Shown here: one piece after another, positions 26,207 to 36,422 of the stretch
Layout of the letters: every line of letters starts with the position of its first letter
How positions within the stretch are numbered: the first letter of the stretch is position 1
Source of the DNA: Novosphingobium sp. SG751A
GTDB lineage: Bacteria > Pseudomonadota > Alphaproteobacteria > Sphingomonadales > Sphingomonadaceae
Length of the DNA stretch: 64,000 nt
Assembly (NCBI RefSeq): GCF_013149295.1
Contig: NZ_JABGCB010000002.1
Coordinates: 372,001-436,000, forward strand
Reading direction: 5' to 3'
Notes under the pieces: generated by a model
What the model was told of the DNA's origin: nothing
The model's input: only the letters and a program-made list of their open reading frames with translations
Databases searched by the model: none
Translations under genes and position numbers: made by a program

Positions 26207-29200
26207 TGTGGGAAAGCTCCTTCTGATCGCCGCGATGGATCAGGCTGAACACCACAGGCACGAAAACCAGCGTGGCCATGGTGGCAAAGATAAGACCGCC
26301 GATGACGGCGCGGCCAAGCGGAGCGTTCTGTTCGCCCCCTTCGCCCATGCCCAGCGCCATCGGACCCATGCCGATGATCATCGCCAGAGCCGTCATCAGC
26401 ACGGGGCGGAAACGAGTGGACCCGGCCTCCAGCGCGGCCTGAAGCGCATCGCCGCAGGCTGCCAGCCTTTCGCGGGCAAAGCTGACCACCAGCACCGAGT
26501 TGGCCGTGGCCACGCCCATGCACAGGATCGCACCCGTAAGCGCGGGCACCGACAGCGTGGTGCCCGTGGCAAACAGGATCCAGGCAATCCCCGCCAGCGC
26601 CGCGGGCAGCGCCGAGACGATGGCGGCCGGATCGGCCCAGCTCTGGAAATTGACCACGATCAGCAGGTAGATCAGCACGATGGCGCCCGCGAGCCCTGCC
26701 AGCAGGCCGACAAAGGCGGTGTTCATCGTCTGGGTCTGGCCGCGCAGATTGACCTTCGCGCCCTTGGGCAGATCGCCCTTGGTGGCGTCGAGGATCTTCT
26801 GGATATCGGCCGAAACCGCGCCCAGATCGCGCCCTTGCGTGGCGGCATAGATGTCAAAGGCGGGCTGCACCGCATAATGGGTGATGACCGCCGGGCTGGG
26901 GCCGCGCTTCAAGGTGCCCAGCGCTGAAAGCGTCTGGAACGCACCGGTGCTGCCGCTGACGGGGGTGTTTTGCAGCGCGGCGATGCTGTCCGTGTGCCAC
27001 AGGGGGGCCTGAACCACGATAGGGTAGGACACGCCGTTCTTGGGGTTGAGCCAGAAGGTGGGTGCGACCTGACTGGACCCGGACAGGCCGACGGAAAGCG
27101 AGCGCGTCACATCGTTCTCAGTAATGCCCAGACGGTCGGCCTGCGCACGGTCGATGTTGACGCCGATCTGGGGATAGTTGGATGCCTGTTGCAGGCGCAC
27201 GTCCACCACCCCGCCCAGCCGCTCTATCCTGGCGGCAATATTATGGGCATAGGCCTCATTGGCGACGGCATCGGGGCCGGTGATCATCACGTCGATGGGG
27301 GCCGGGGCGCCAAAGTTCAGGATCTGGCTGACGATATCGACCGGCAGGAACGAAAAGACCGTGCCCGGAAACGCGCGGGGCAGATCGGCGCGCAATTTGC
27401 GTAAGTGCTCGTCGGTGGGGGCGTGATCTTCTTTCAGCGAGATCAGGATGTCGCCATCCTGAGGGCCGATGCCGCCGGTGTTCGAATAGGCGCGGTTGAT
27501 GCCCGAAACCGGCGGACCGATGTTGTCGGTCACGCTGGCGATCTCGCCCTTGGGCAGGGTGGCGCGCACACGGGCCTCGATGCGGTCGAACTGGGCGGCG
27601 GTTTCCTCGATGCGGGTGCCGACCGGCGCGCGCACGTGGATGCCGATCTGGCCGGTGTCGACCGAGGGGAAGAAATTGCGCCCAAGGAAAGGCACCAGCA
27701 CCAACGAAAGCGCGACGATCACGGCAAAGCCGACCACTACCTGCTTGCGCCGATTGAGTGCCAGCGAGAGCACGCCGACATACCAGCTTCGCGCCTTTTC
27801 GAAGCGGACCTCGAAACCATGCTGGAAACGGCGCAGAGGGTTATGCGTGTTGGCATGGCCCACGGTGGCGTCATGCTCGCGCATCTGCTCGCCGATATGT
27901 TCGGGGGCATGGGCGCGCAGCAGGTAATTGCCCATGGTGGGCACCAGCGTGCGGCTGAGGATGAAGGAAGCGATCATGGCGAAGACCACCGCCTTGGCCA
28001 TGGGCGCAAAGAGGAAGCCCGCCACGCCCGGCAGAAAGAACATCGGCACAAAGGCGATGCAGATGCAAAGCAGGCTGACCAGCGCGGGCTGGACGATCTG
28101 TTGCGCCCCGTCGAGGATGGCCTCCTGTACGCCCTTGCCCTGTTCAAGGTGCCAGTTGATGTTTTCGATGGTGACGGTGGCGTCGTCCACCAGAATGCCC
28201 ACGGCCAGCGACAATCCGCCCAGCGTCATGATGTTGAGCGTTTCGCCCGTGACGGCAAGGCCCATGACAGCGGCCAGCACGGCCAAGGGGATTGAGGCGG
28301 CAATGATGACCGTCGAGCGCCATGAGCCGAGGAACAGCAGGATCATCAGGCTGGTCAGCACGGCGGCAATCACGCCTTCGCGGATCACGCCCGACACCGC
28401 ACCTTTTACAAAGATCGACTGGTCGGAAAGGTAGGAGATCTTGAGATCGGAAGGCAGCGTCACGGCCAGTTGCGGCACGATGTTCTTGACCCCGTCGACA
28501 ATCGCCACGGTCGATGCCGAACCGGCCTTCAGGATCGTCATCAGCACCGCGCGGGTGCCATCAACGCGCACGACATTCTGTTGCGGGGGCGAGCCGTCAT
28601 GCACATGGGCCACGTCGCCAATCGTGATCGTCGTGCCACCCACAGTGCGGATCGGCAGCTTGTTGAGATCGTCGATGGCGCTGGGGCTGTTGTTCAGATG
28701 GACGTTATATTCATAGGTGCCGATGCGCGCGCTGCCGGGCGGCACGATCTGGTTCTGCGCGGCAAGCGCGGTGCCCACATCGGTGGCCGAGAGGTGGTGC
28801 GCCTGAAGCGCGGCGGGGTCGATGTCGATCTGGATCTGACGCTCGCGCCCGCCATAGGGTGTGGGGACAGCGGCGCCTTCCACCTGCGCAAGGCCCGGCC
28901 GGATGGCGTTGATGCCATAGTCGAACACCTTCTGTTCGCCCAGCGTGGGCGAGGACAGCGCCAGTTGCAGGATCGGCACGGTCGAGGCGTTGTAATTCAT
29001 CACCAACGGCGGGGTCATGCCCGGCGGCATCTGTTTCAGCACGGTCTGCGAAATCGCGGTCACCTGCGCGGTGGCGGTGCGGATGTCGACGCCGGGGTGA
29101 AAGAAGATCTTGACCACGCCCATGCCCGCATAGGACTGGCTTTCCACATGGTCGATATCGTTGACGGTGGTGGAAAGCTGGCGTTCGTAATAATAGACCA

Positions 29201-29390
29201 CGCGCCCGGCCATGTCTTCGGGGGGCAGACCCTTGTAGGTCCACACCGCCGCAATCACCGGCATCTTGATATCGGGGAAAATATCGGTGGGCGAACGCAG
29301 CCAGGCGATGGAGCCGCCCAGCACGATAAGGATGGCCATGACCACGAAAGTGTATGGCTTGCCTAGGGCGATTTTGACGAGTTGGAGCAT
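26199..29390 (-). CDS. RND efflux pump inner membrane subunit
   Basis: A 1063-residue RND transporter, the usual AcrB/MexB length. It begins [17 protein letters not shown] with TM1, has the periplasmic porter domain, and TM4 with the proton-relay pair in [14 protein letters not shown]. The second half repeats the layout (TM7 after [17 protein letters not shown]-terminal [18 protein letters not shown] segment seen as [16 protein letters not shown]). The ATG at 29390 is chosen over an upstream in-frame start at 29453. Substrate range is unknown. Confidence 0.95.
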   Translation of the reverse strand: MLQLVKIALGKPYTFVVMAILIVLGGSIAWLRSPTDIFPDIKMPVIAAVWTYKGLPPEDMAGRVVYYYERQLSTTVNDIDHVESQSYAGMGVVKIFFHPGVDIRTATAQVTAISQTVLKQMPPGMTPPLVMNYNASTVPILQLALSSPTLGEQKVFDYGINAIRPGLAQVEGAAVPTPYGGRERQIQIDIDPAALQAHHLSATDVGTALAAQNQIVPPGSARIGTYEYNVHLNNSPSAIDDLNKLPIRTVGGTTITIGDVAHVHDGSPPQQNVVRVDGTRAVLMTILKAGSASTVAIVDGVKNIVPQLAVTLPSDLKISYLSDQSIFVKGAVSGVIREGVIAAVLTSLMILLFLGSWRSTVIIAASIPLAVLAAVMGLAVTGETLNIMTLGGLSLAVGILVDDATVTIENINWHLEQGKGVQEAILDGAQQIVQPALVSLLCICIAFVPMFFLPGVAGFLFAPMAKAVVFAMIASFILSRTLVPTMGNYLLRAHAPEHIGEQMREHDATVGHANTHNPLRRFQHGFEVRFEKARSWYVGVLSLALNRRKQVVVGFAVIVALSLVLVPFLGRNFFPSVDTGQIGIHVRAPVGTRIEETAAQFDRIEARVRATLPKGEIASVTDNIGPPVSGINRAYSNTGGIGPQDGDILISLKEDHAPTDEHLRKLRADLPRAFPGTVFSFLPVDIVSQILNFGAPAPIDVMITGPDAVANEAYAHNIAARIERLGGVVDVRLQQASNYPQIGVNIDRAQADRLGITENDVTRSLSVGLSGSSQVAPTFWLNPKNGVSYPIVVQAPLWHTDSIAALQNTPVSGSTGAFQTLSALGTLKRGPSPAVITHYAVQPAFDIYAATQGRDLGAVSADIQKILDATKGDLPKGAKVNLRGQTQTMNTAFVGLLAGLAGAIVLIYLLIVVNFQSWADPAAIVSALPAALAGIAWILFATGTTLSVPALTGAILCMGVATANSVLVVSFARERLAACGDALQAALEAGSTRFRPVLMTALAMIIGMGPMALGMGEGGEQNAPLGRAVIGGLIFATMATLVFVPVVFSLIHRGDQKELSHND

Positions 29391-29492
29391 GAATACCCGA
29401 TCTTGACGACGCGGTGGGGGATGCGCCGGTTGCGAGTATGCGTTTCGTCTCACGCGGGGCTGGTTTCAAATGAATTGGATTTTAGGTTGCGT

Positions 29493-30869
29493 TTATGCCG
29501 GACCGACGCGAAATTCCGGCGCGCGGATCCGCACGATCAGGCCGGGCGCGGCATCGTCCAGTTCCAGCCCGAAGCCGTGGAGATGGACAATCGCGGCCAC
29601 CAGATTGAGGCCCAGCCCGGAGCCGGGGGTCTGTCGGCTGGCCGCGCCGCGATAGAAACGGCGCAGCACCGCGTCGCGTTCGGATCGCGCGATGCCGGGG
29701 CCATTGTCGGCCAGCTCTATCGCCATTTCCTCGCCCCGACGGATCAGGCACAGGCGGATCTTGCCGCCATGGGGCGCGAATTTGATGGCATTATCCAGCA
29801 GATTGCCCACCGCTTCGACCAAGAGCGCCTCGTCGCCGATGATCTGATGGCCATAGCTGCCGCTCAGCGCGATTTCGATCTCGCGCTCCTCGGCCAGCGG
29901 CTCGTAGAGTTCGGCGGCGCTGGTCATCAGCATCATCGGGTCGAGCGGGCCGAAACCGGCGCGGCGATTGGCTGCCTCAAGCTCGGCAATGCGCAGCAGC
30001 GCGTCGAAACGAGCCAGCAGCGCGTCAATATCCTCAACCGCCTGATCGACTCCTTCCGGCTTCGGCTCGATCATCGCCAGACGCATTCGCAGTCGGGCCA
30101 GCGGGCTGCGCAGATCATGGGCGATGGCGTCGGTCGCGCCTTTGACCTGCACCATCAGCCGCTCGATCTCCTCGACCATGCCGTTCATCGTGTTGGCCAC
30201 CAGATCGAGTTCGTCACGCCGGGGCGATACGGGCATGCGGTGCGAAAATTCGCCCGCCGAGATCCGTTTCGCATCCGCTCGCAATTGCCCGATGCGGCGC
30301 AGCGGGCCAAGCCCCAGCGCTACGGCCGCCACCACCGCCGAGAGCACCACCACCGCGCCCGTTGTCAACGAAAGCGCAAGGATACGCGCGCGAAATTCGA
30401 CCGCCGGGGTGATGTCGCGCGCCACGATCAGGCTTTGCCCATCGGGCAGGCGGCTGGTCATGGTCAGCAGCGGGCCGGGGGCCAGCGTGCCCGCGCGCCA
30501 TTCCTTCATCACCTCGGCGGGCGGGGGGCCATGCCAATGCAGATTGCCCGCGATCTCGCGCCCCTGCGCATCGATCAGCACGAAATAGTTGAGGCCCGAG
30601 GTGCTGGCGGCAATCGCGGCGGTGACGCGGCCCGCGCGCTCATCGGCGGTCCCGCTGCCCAGCCGTGCGGTTTCCGAGGCAAGGATGAGGTCCGAACGGT
30701 TGATCAGCTCGCGCTGGGTCAGCCGATAGGTAATGCCCAGCAGCAAGGCCACCGCCACCAGAAACACCGCGCCCAGCGCCAGCATCAGCCTAAAGGTGGA
30801 CGTGCGCCGCAATTCGGCCCAGCGCAGCGAGGTGCGCGGCCGGGAGGCAAAGGGGCGCGGGATGCGCAA
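29493..30869 (-). CDS. OmpR-type sensor histidine kinase upstream of the RND operon
   Basis: A 458-residue kinase. TM1 (LMLALGAVFLVAVALLLG), a periplasmic sensor of about 115 residues, and TM2 (SLTTGAVVVLSAVVAAVAL) lead into HAMP, HisKA (AIAHDLRSPLARL, His251) and HATPase (GNLLDNAIKFAPHGG, DNGPGIARSER, GSGLGLNLVAAI). Its gene lies 2 nt after the regulator gene and 102 nt before the pump genes, same strand, so it probably controls efflux. Confidence 0.93.
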   Translation of the reverse strand: MRIPRPFASRPRTSLRWAELRRTSTFRLMLALGAVFLVAVALLLGITYRLTQRELINRSDLILASETARLGSGTADERAGRVTAAIAASTSGLNYFVLIDAQGREIAGNLHWHGPPPAEVMKEWRAGTLAPGPLLTMTSRLPDGQSLIVARDITPAVEFRARILALSLTTGAVVVLSAVVAAVALGLGPLRRIGQLRADAKRISAGEFSHRMPVSPRRDELDLVANTMNGMVEEIERLMVQVKGATDAIAHDLRSPLARLRMRLAMIEPKPEGVDQAVEDIDALLARFDALLRIAELEAANRRAGFGPLDPMMLMTSAAELYEPLAEEREIEIALSGSYGHQIIGDEALLVEAVGNLLDNAIKFAPHGGKIRLCLIRRGEEMAIELADNGPGIARSERDAVLRRFYRGAASRQTPGSGLGLNLVAAIVHLHGFGLELDDAAPGLIVRIRAPEFRVGPA

Positions 30870-30871
30870 GA

Positions 30872-31549
30872 TCAGGGCGCCACCAGCCGATAGCCCTCGC
30901 CCTTCACCGTTTCGATGATGGGCTTATGACCGGGCTGTTCCAGCTTGCGCCGCAATTTGCCGATATGGACATTGATGAGATTGTCCGCCGGATCGAAGAA
31001 ATAGCCCCAGACCTGTTCAAAGATCATCTGGCGGCTCAGGATCTGTCCCGGATGGCGGGCGAGGAGTTCGAGCAGGCGGAACTCCTTTTGCAGCAATGCC
31101 ACCGGGTCGCCATGCAGCCAGACCTTGCGCTTGATAAGGTCCATTTCCAGCGCGCCGACCGTGATCAGCCCCTCGGCCGGATAATCGCGCCCGCGCCGCA
31201 GCAGGACCTCGACCCGCATCGCCACCTCGTCGGGGGCAAAGGGTTTGACCATGTAATCATCGCCGCCCGCGCGCAGGCCCGCAATGCGCTGATCAACGTC
31301 GCCCAGCGAGGAGATCATCAGCACCGGCGTCATCACCTGTTCGGCGCGCAGCCGCGCCACCAGCGCCAGCCCGTCCATGTCGGGCAGCATCCGGTCCAGC
31401 GTGATCGCGTCAAAGCGGGTGGTGTGCGTATGGGCCAGAGCCTCGCGCCCGGTGGTGGTGTGGAGGACATCATAGCCCTGCGCCCGCAGGCGATCAGTGA
31501 TCACCTGCGCCACTTCGGCATCGTCTTCCACCACCATTATCTGGGCCAT
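30872..31549 (-). CDS. OmpR/PhoB-type response regulator
   Basis: A 225-residue regulator. The receiver has the acidic pair in MVVEDDAEVA, Asp52 in TLDRMLPDMDG, and Lys in YMVKPFAPDE. A winged-helix domain follows (about 130-225, with QILSRQMIFEQVWGYFFDP and NVHIGKLRRKLEQPG). It is the cognate partner of the adjacent kinase and is the first gene of the probable RR-HK-RND-MFP-OMF transcription unit. Confidence 0.95.
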   Translation of the reverse strand: MAQIMVVEDDAEVAQVITDRLRAQGYDVLHTTTGREALAHTHTTRFDAITLDRMLPDMDGLALVARLRAEQVMTPVLMISSLGDVDQRIAGLRAGGDDYMVKPFAPDEVAMRVEVLLRRGRDYPAEGLITVGALEMDLIKRKVWLHGDPVALLQKEFRLLELLARHPGQILSRQMIFEQVWGYFFDPADNLINVHIGKLRRKLEQPGHKPIIETVKGEGYRLVAP

Positions 31550-31597
31550 GCCTGTCCCCTAATGCCTTGGCGCGGGGGCGGGCAAGTGAAATGCAAT

Positions 31598-32614
31598 TTA
31601 GCCCAGCACGCGCACGATCAGCACCGCCACGCCAAACAGCACCATCAGGCACAGCACCGCGCTGGCGCTGACCCGCAGCCCTGCGCGGGCCACCAGCGCC
31701 AGATCGACGCTGAGGCCAAGCCCTGCCATGGCCAGCACGGTCAGCAGCAGGCTGGCGCGATGGGCGGCATCGGACAGGGCGGGCGGGATCAGGCCCGCCG
31801 TATGCGCGATGGCCAGCGCCAGAAAGGCGAGGATGAAAAGCGGAAAGAAGCGCCCCTTGGCCGTGCCGCCGCCATGGGCCAGTGAAAGCACCGTGACCAC
31901 CGGCCCCAGCATCAGCACGCGCACCAGTTTCACCAGCGCGCCCACCTGCACCGCAACCGGCCCCAGCGGATGGGCGGCGGCCAGCACCTGCGGCACGGCA
32001 TAGACCGTCAGCCCCGCCAGCATCCCCCCGCGCACCGCATCGAGATGCAAGGCCCCCGCCAGCACCGGCACGATCAGCACCACCGCAATGCCCAGCACCG
32101 CGGTAAAGCCGATGGAGGCAGCCACATCATCGCCATCGGCATCAATGGCCGGGGCGACGGCGGCGATGGCCGAATTGCCGCAAATTGCATTGCCGCAAGC
32201 CACCAGCAGCGCCATCCGCCCGCTCAGCCCCAGCCAGCGGCCAAGGGCATAGCCGACCGCGATGGTCAGCGCGATCAGCGCGACAATTGCCCCCACCAGC
32301 CCGACGCCCATGCCCGCCAGCGCGCCAAGGCCGACCGTGGCGCCCATCAGCGCAACGGCGGCCTCCATCACCGGCTTGGCGGCAAAGGCAATGCCGCGCG
32401 CGCAGGCTTGCGGGGCGGGGCGGAGGCTGCGCGCAAGGGCGCCGAGCAGGATTGCCAGCACCAGCGCATCGAGCCAGACCTTGCCCATCAGCGCGAGCTG
32501 GACCTGCTCCAGAGCAAAGGCGCCAAGGGCGATGGCGGCGGCAAGGGTGAGGCCGGGGAGGAGGGAGCGCATTTGCATGGGGGGCTTGTGCTCCTGCGCC
32601 ATCCAATGATCCAA
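31598..32614 (-). CDS. YeiH-family putative sulfate/anion exporter
   Basis: A 338-residue polytopic membrane protein of the YeiH (UPF0324/PF03601) family, with about ten helices and the signature CGNAICGNSAIAAVAPAI around residue 140. Family members are often encoded opposite a LysR regulator such as YeiE and are linked to sulfur or anion export. Here a LysR gene is divergent with 39 nt between starts. Other in-frame ATGs are at 32602, 32578 and 32572. Confidence 0.88.
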   Translation of the reverse strand: MDHWMAQEHKPPMQMRSLLPGLTLAAAIALGAFALEQVQLALMGKVWLDALVLAILLGALARSLRPAPQACARGIAFAAKPVMEAAVALMGATVGLGALAGMGVGLVGAIVALIALTIAVGYALGRWLGLSGRMALLVACGNAICGNSAIAAVAPAIDADGDDVAASIGFTAVLGIAVVLIVPVLAGALHLDAVRGGMLAGLTVYAVPQVLAAAHPLGPVAVQVGALVKLVRVLMLGPVVTVLSLAHGGGTAKGRFFPLFILAFLALAIAHTAGLIPPALSDAAHRASLLLTVLAMAGLGLSVDLALVARAGLRVSASAVLCLMVLFGVAVLIVRVLG

Positions 32615-32635
32615 TCAATTGAATCTGTATTTATG

Positions 32636-32650
32636 ATAGAGTAGATCTAT
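32636..32650 (+). promoter_or_regulatory. Candidate LysR-type box (T-N11-A) between yeiH-like and lysR genes
   Basis: ATAGA-GTAGA-TCTAT: perfect 5-bp arms around 5 nt, with the T-N11-A pattern typical of LysR regulators. It ends 3 nt before the LysR ATG and lies in the 39-nt divergent gap, so it occupies the place where an RBS would be; no other RBS is visible. Confidence 0.6.
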
Positions 32651-32653
32651 TAA

Positions 32654-33532
32654 ATGACCCTCGAACAACTCCGCATCTTTGTCGCCGTCGCGCAAAGCCT
32701 GAACATGACCCGCGCCGCGCAGGAACTGAACCTCACCCAGCCCTCGGTCAGCGCCGCGATGGCCGCGCTGGAGGGGCGCCATGGGCTGCGGCTGTTCGAC
32801 CGGGTGGGGCGCTCGATTGAACTGTCCGAGGCGGGGCGCGCCTTTCTGCCCGAGGCGCGCGGGGTGTTGGCGCGGGCGCGCGAGGCGGCGCAGGCGCTCG
32901 ATGATCTGGCCGGATTGCGCCGGGGAGCCTTGCGCATCGCGGCCAGCCAGACCGTGGCGACCTATTGGCTGCCCGCGCGCATGGCCCGGTTTGCCGCGCG
33001 ACATCCGGGCATTGCGCTCGACCTTGCCCTTGGCAACACACAGGAAAGCGCCGAGGCCGTGCTGGCGGGCGATGCCGATTTGGCCTTTGTCGAGGGCGAG
33101 GCGGGCGAGGATCTGCTGAGGGTTCAGACCGTGGGCGAGGACCGGCTGGGCCTCTATGCGCAGGCCGATCATCCGTTGGCAGGGCGGGCGCTGGAGCGCG
33201 AGGCCTTGCGCGATGCGGTCTGGGTTCTGCGCGAGAAGGGTTCGGGCACGCGCGCGCATCTGGGCCTGGCCTTGGCGCAGGCGGGGCTGGATTGGGGCGA
33301 TCTGGACATAAGGCTCGAACTGCCGGCCAATGGCGCGGTGCTCGAAGCCTTGGAGGCGGGCGATCTGATCACGGCGGTGTCGGAATATGCGGCGGCCTCG
33401 CGCGTGGCGGCGGGGCGGGTGGTGCGGCTCGACTGGCCCTTTGCGCCGCGCCGTTTTGCGTTGCTGACCCATCGCGCGCGGCGTTTGAGCGCGGCCAGCG
33501 AGGCCTTTGTCGCCTCGCTGGCCGATCGGTGA
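32654..33532 (+). CDS. LysR-type regulator (YeiE/CysB-like context)
   Basis: A 292-residue LysR regulator. The N-terminal winged helix is MTLEQLRIFVAVAQSLNMTRAAQELNLTQ-type (HTH residues 16-40, AAQELNLTQPSVSAAMAALE), and the effector-binding domain begins near GALRIAASQTVATYWLPA. Divergent pairing with a YeiH-type exporter matches the known YeiE-YeiH arrangement. Its TGA abuts the stop of the converging TonB receptor with no base between. Confidence 0.93.
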   Translation: MTLEQLRIFVAVAQSLNMTRAAQELNLTQPSVSAAMAALEGRHGLRLFDRVGRSIELSEAGRAFLPEARGVLARAREAAQALDDLAGLRRGALRIAASQTVATYWLPARMARFAARHPGIALDLALGNTQESAEAVLAGDADLAFVEGEAGEDLLRVQTVGEDRLGLYAQADHPLAGRALEREALRDAVWVLREKGSGTRAHLGLALAQAGLDWGDLDIRLELPANGAVLEALEAGDLITAVSEYAAASRVAAGRVVRLDWPFAPRRFALLTHRARRLSAASEAFVASLADR

Positions 33533-36127
33533 TCAGAACTTTGCCGTGATGGTCACGCCATAGGTGCGCGGATCGGCAGCCTCAAAGCCGATCGCGGTTT
33601 GATTGAGCGCGCCGAACACCGGCACCGTATTGGTATAGGATGTGGGCAGGCTGATGCTCTGCAGCGTGCCTACATTGCCGATGTTGCGGATATAGGCGGT
33701 GACGCCCCAATTGCCTCGCGCTGGGTTGAAGGCCAGCGTGGCGTTGAGCTTCATGAAGGAAGGCTGGCGGAACCAGCCCGCCGCAAGGGCTGCCGCGTTG
33801 GATGGGATGGCCAGATTGCTTTCGGTTTCAAACCGCCCGTCCATCGAGGCGACCAACGTTCCGGCATGGCCCACGTCGAACACATGCGAATAGCCCGGCG
33901 AAATGGCGAATTTGGGCGAACGCGGCAGGGCAAAGCCGCTGAGCGATTGGCCGAAAGCCACCGTGGCCGCCGTGCCGCCCGCCAGATTGACGGTGCGGAA
34001 CTTGGCATCGAGATAGGAGATGTTGAGCGTGAAGCGATCATGGGGCGAAAGGATCACCGTGCTTTCCAGCTCCATTCCGAAGGTGCGCGCGCGGGCGGCA
34101 TTGGCGGTGATGGTGGTGGTGTAATCCGGGTCGATGGTGCGCGTGGTATAGCCAAGGTTGGCGGTCGGGCTGAAGACCTGCGCGGCATAGCTGAACTGAT
34201 AATTGCGATAGTCATAGATAAAGGCGCTGAAATTCAGGCGCCAGCGGTGGTTGAGCAGATCGTTCTTGGTGCCGATTTCATAGGATGTCATGGTTTCGGG
34301 ATCGAAAGTGCTGGTAAAGCCGGGGTTGAGCAGGCCGCTGCTGGGCGGGGGGATGTTGATGAAGCCGCCGCTCTTGAAACCGGTGGAGACCAACGCATAG
34401 ACATTCGAGGTGGGCGAGAGATCATATTGCGCCGACACCTTGTAATCCAGCCGGTTTGAATCGAGCCGCCCGGCCGGGACCGAGAAGAACACGCGGTTGC
34501 CGGTGGGGTTGGATGCGCTCCACGCCCCATTGTTGGTGGTCGTGCCCGCCGCGCCATTGTCGAGCAGATAGAAAAGCGTGGTGTTGATCGGTGTGCCGTT
34601 CAAACTGCTGCTGCCCGATGTGGCGCAGGTGCTGGTCTGGATCGAATTGGCCACGCACAGATTGCCCACCTGTTCGTTGCGCAATTTGCGCTCGGCGGTG
34701 TAACGCAGGCCCGCCGTCACCCGGAAGCGGTCGGTGACGGGATAGGTAATCTGGCCAAAAGCCGCCAGATTACGCACCTCGCGATGGGGGCTGTAGCTGC
34801 TGTAGAACGCGGGCGGGGCGATGCCGGGATCGACCACGGCGGTGGCCGGAACCGATGTGGTGGCCAGCGTGGTCGTGCGCGCGGCGGTGGTATAGCCGGT
34901 GCCGCCCTGCTGGTTGACGCCGGTGTCCTCGGTGTTGTTGAGGTAATAGCCGCCCAGCAGCCATTTGATCCGCGCGCCCGGCTGGGACGACAGGCGCACC
35001 TCCAGCGTTTTCTGATCCTGCCGAGAGATTTCCTTGCCATTGGTGCCGGCCAGCGCGCCGGCGATGCCCGTGGGGTCGGGGTGGGATGAGGCCAGCGCCT
35101 GCGACAGGCGGGTCTGATAGGTCAGCAGGCTGAAAGTGTTCGATTCCAGTTGATAGCGCGAGCGGTTATAGGTCGGCTGGACGAACAATTGGGCAAAGCC
35201 GAGGTCGGCGGTGATGTCGGCATAGTAATTGTCATTGATGAAGCGGCGATAGCCCGAGGAAGGGTTGTTCGAGGTCCAGTATCCGGTGGGAAATTTGATC
35301 GGCTGGGTCAGGTCGATCAGCCCGGTTGAGGACTGCTGCTGGCCCAGACCGTTCTGCACCGCATGGTCGGCGGTCAGGATGATCTTGAACTTGCTGTTCG
35401 GCTCCCACAATCCGCGCAGGCGCATGCCGGTCACATGGCTGTCGCTGCCGCCATTGGAAAGATATCCGTTGCGCCCCTCGCTGGAAATCGCCCCGCGCAG
35501 GGCCAGCTTGTCGCCGATGGGGATGTTGACCATCGCCTGGCCCGCCAGCAGCCCGTAATTGCCGATTTCGGCTGTGCCCGATGCCTCCAGCCGGTGCGAG
35601 GGATCATTGGCGATGATCGTCACCGACCCGCCCAGCGCGTTGCGGCCGTTAAGCGTGGAATCCGGCCCCTTGACCACCTCGACGCGGGCAATGTCGTAAA
35701 ACAGCGCGCGGGTGGATTGGGCGCGTTGCTGAAACACGCCGTTGAGGCTGACCGTGACGGGGGAATCCTGACCAAAGACGGGGGCAAAGCCTACGCCGCG
35801 GATCGAGACGAAAAAGCCCTGACCCGAGGCGCCCGTGCCCATCAATTGTACGCCCGCGCTGTCGCGCAACACTTGGGAAAGGGTAGTCTTGCCTTCCTTG
35901 GCCGCGCGGTCGCCATCCACGGCAATGATCGAACCCACCGTATGCTGCAGCGAGGTGCGGGCCTTTTGCGCGGTGACGATGATGTCATGCAGGCTGACAC
36001 GACCATTATCCTCGCTCTGGGCGCTGTCTTCGGAAGGCGGGTTCTGCGTTTGCGCCTGAACTGTGGACGCCACGCACAATGCTGCCGCCACCGCGCTCAT
36101 CGCGCAGCCCAGATATGCTGACTTCAT
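33533..36127 (-). CDS. TonB-dependent outer membrane receptor
   Basis: An 864-residue receptor. The signal peptide is cut after TVQA, and TonB box LHDIIVTAQK and plug (VEVVKGPDSTLNGRNALGG) precede a barrel ending in ...VTITAKF. The ATG at 36127 is chosen because GGGAGGAG lies just upstream and would be inside the reading frame if translation began at 36145. It is divergent from a second TonB receptor 295 nt away. Ligand unknown. Confidence 0.94.
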   Translation of the reverse strand: MKSAYLGCAMSAVAAALCVASTVQAQTQNPPSEDSAQSEDNGRVSLHDIIVTAQKARTSLQHTVGSIIAVDGDRAAKEGKTTLSQVLRDSAGVQLMGTGASGQGFFVSIRGVGFAPVFGQDSPVTVSLNGVFQQRAQSTRALFYDIARVEVVKGPDSTLNGRNALGGSVTIIANDPSHRLEASGTAEIGNYGLLAGQAMVNIPIGDKLALRGAISSEGRNGYLSNGGSDSHVTGMRLRGLWEPNSKFKIILTADHAVQNGLGQQQSSTGLIDLTQPIKFPTGYWTSNNPSSGYRRFINDNYYADITADLGFAQLFVQPTYNRSRYQLESNTFSLLTYQTRLSQALASSHPDPTGIAGALAGTNGKEISRQDQKTLEVRLSSQPGARIKWLLGGYYLNNTEDTGVNQQGGTGYTTAARTTTLATTSVPATAVVDPGIAPPAFYSSYSPHREVRNLAAFGQITYPVTDRFRVTAGLRYTAERKLRNEQVGNLCVANSIQTSTCATSGSSSLNGTPINTTLFYLLDNGAAGTTTNNGAWSASNPTGNRVFFSVPAGRLDSNRLDYKVSAQYDLSPTSNVYALVSTGFKSGGFINIPPPSSGLLNPGFTSTFDPETMTSYEIGTKNDLLNHRWRLNFSAFIYDYRNYQFSYAAQVFSPTANLGYTTRTIDPDYTTTITANAARARTFGMELESTVILSPHDRFTLNISYLDAKFRTVNLAGGTAATVAFGQSLSGFALPRSPKFAISPGYSHVFDVGHAGTLVASMDGRFETESNLAIPSNAAALAAGWFRQPSFMKLNATLAFNPARGNWGVTAYIRNIGNVGTLQSISLPTSYTNTVPVFGALNQTAIGFEAADPRTYGVTITAKF

Positions 36128-36422
36128 TATTATGTCTCCTCCCAATCATGCTCCGCTGATTTCTGACGTGCGGATACATTTGATCTTGGCGAATGAAACC
36201 TAGGCGCAAGACGGGTTTGACAATAGGCGCGGGCGTTCAATACCAGCTATGCCGTTACATGCAGAACGGGATTGCCCGAAGCTTCGGTTTTACCGGAGGC
36301 CTGATATTCACCCGGCGGTAGTAGTGGAGCGCAAACCCGCCTGCCATAAGCATGGCCGAGGCCCCGATGCCTTAGGGCGAATAAAACAGCCGGTATCGGG
36401 GTGAAGGACTGGGGAGAGAAAA

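Noticed and set aside
36217..36245. TTGACA with a possible -10 in the gap between two TonB receptors
   Set aside because: The -35 is perfect, but the best -10 at 16-17 nt (AATACC) matches too poorly to call.
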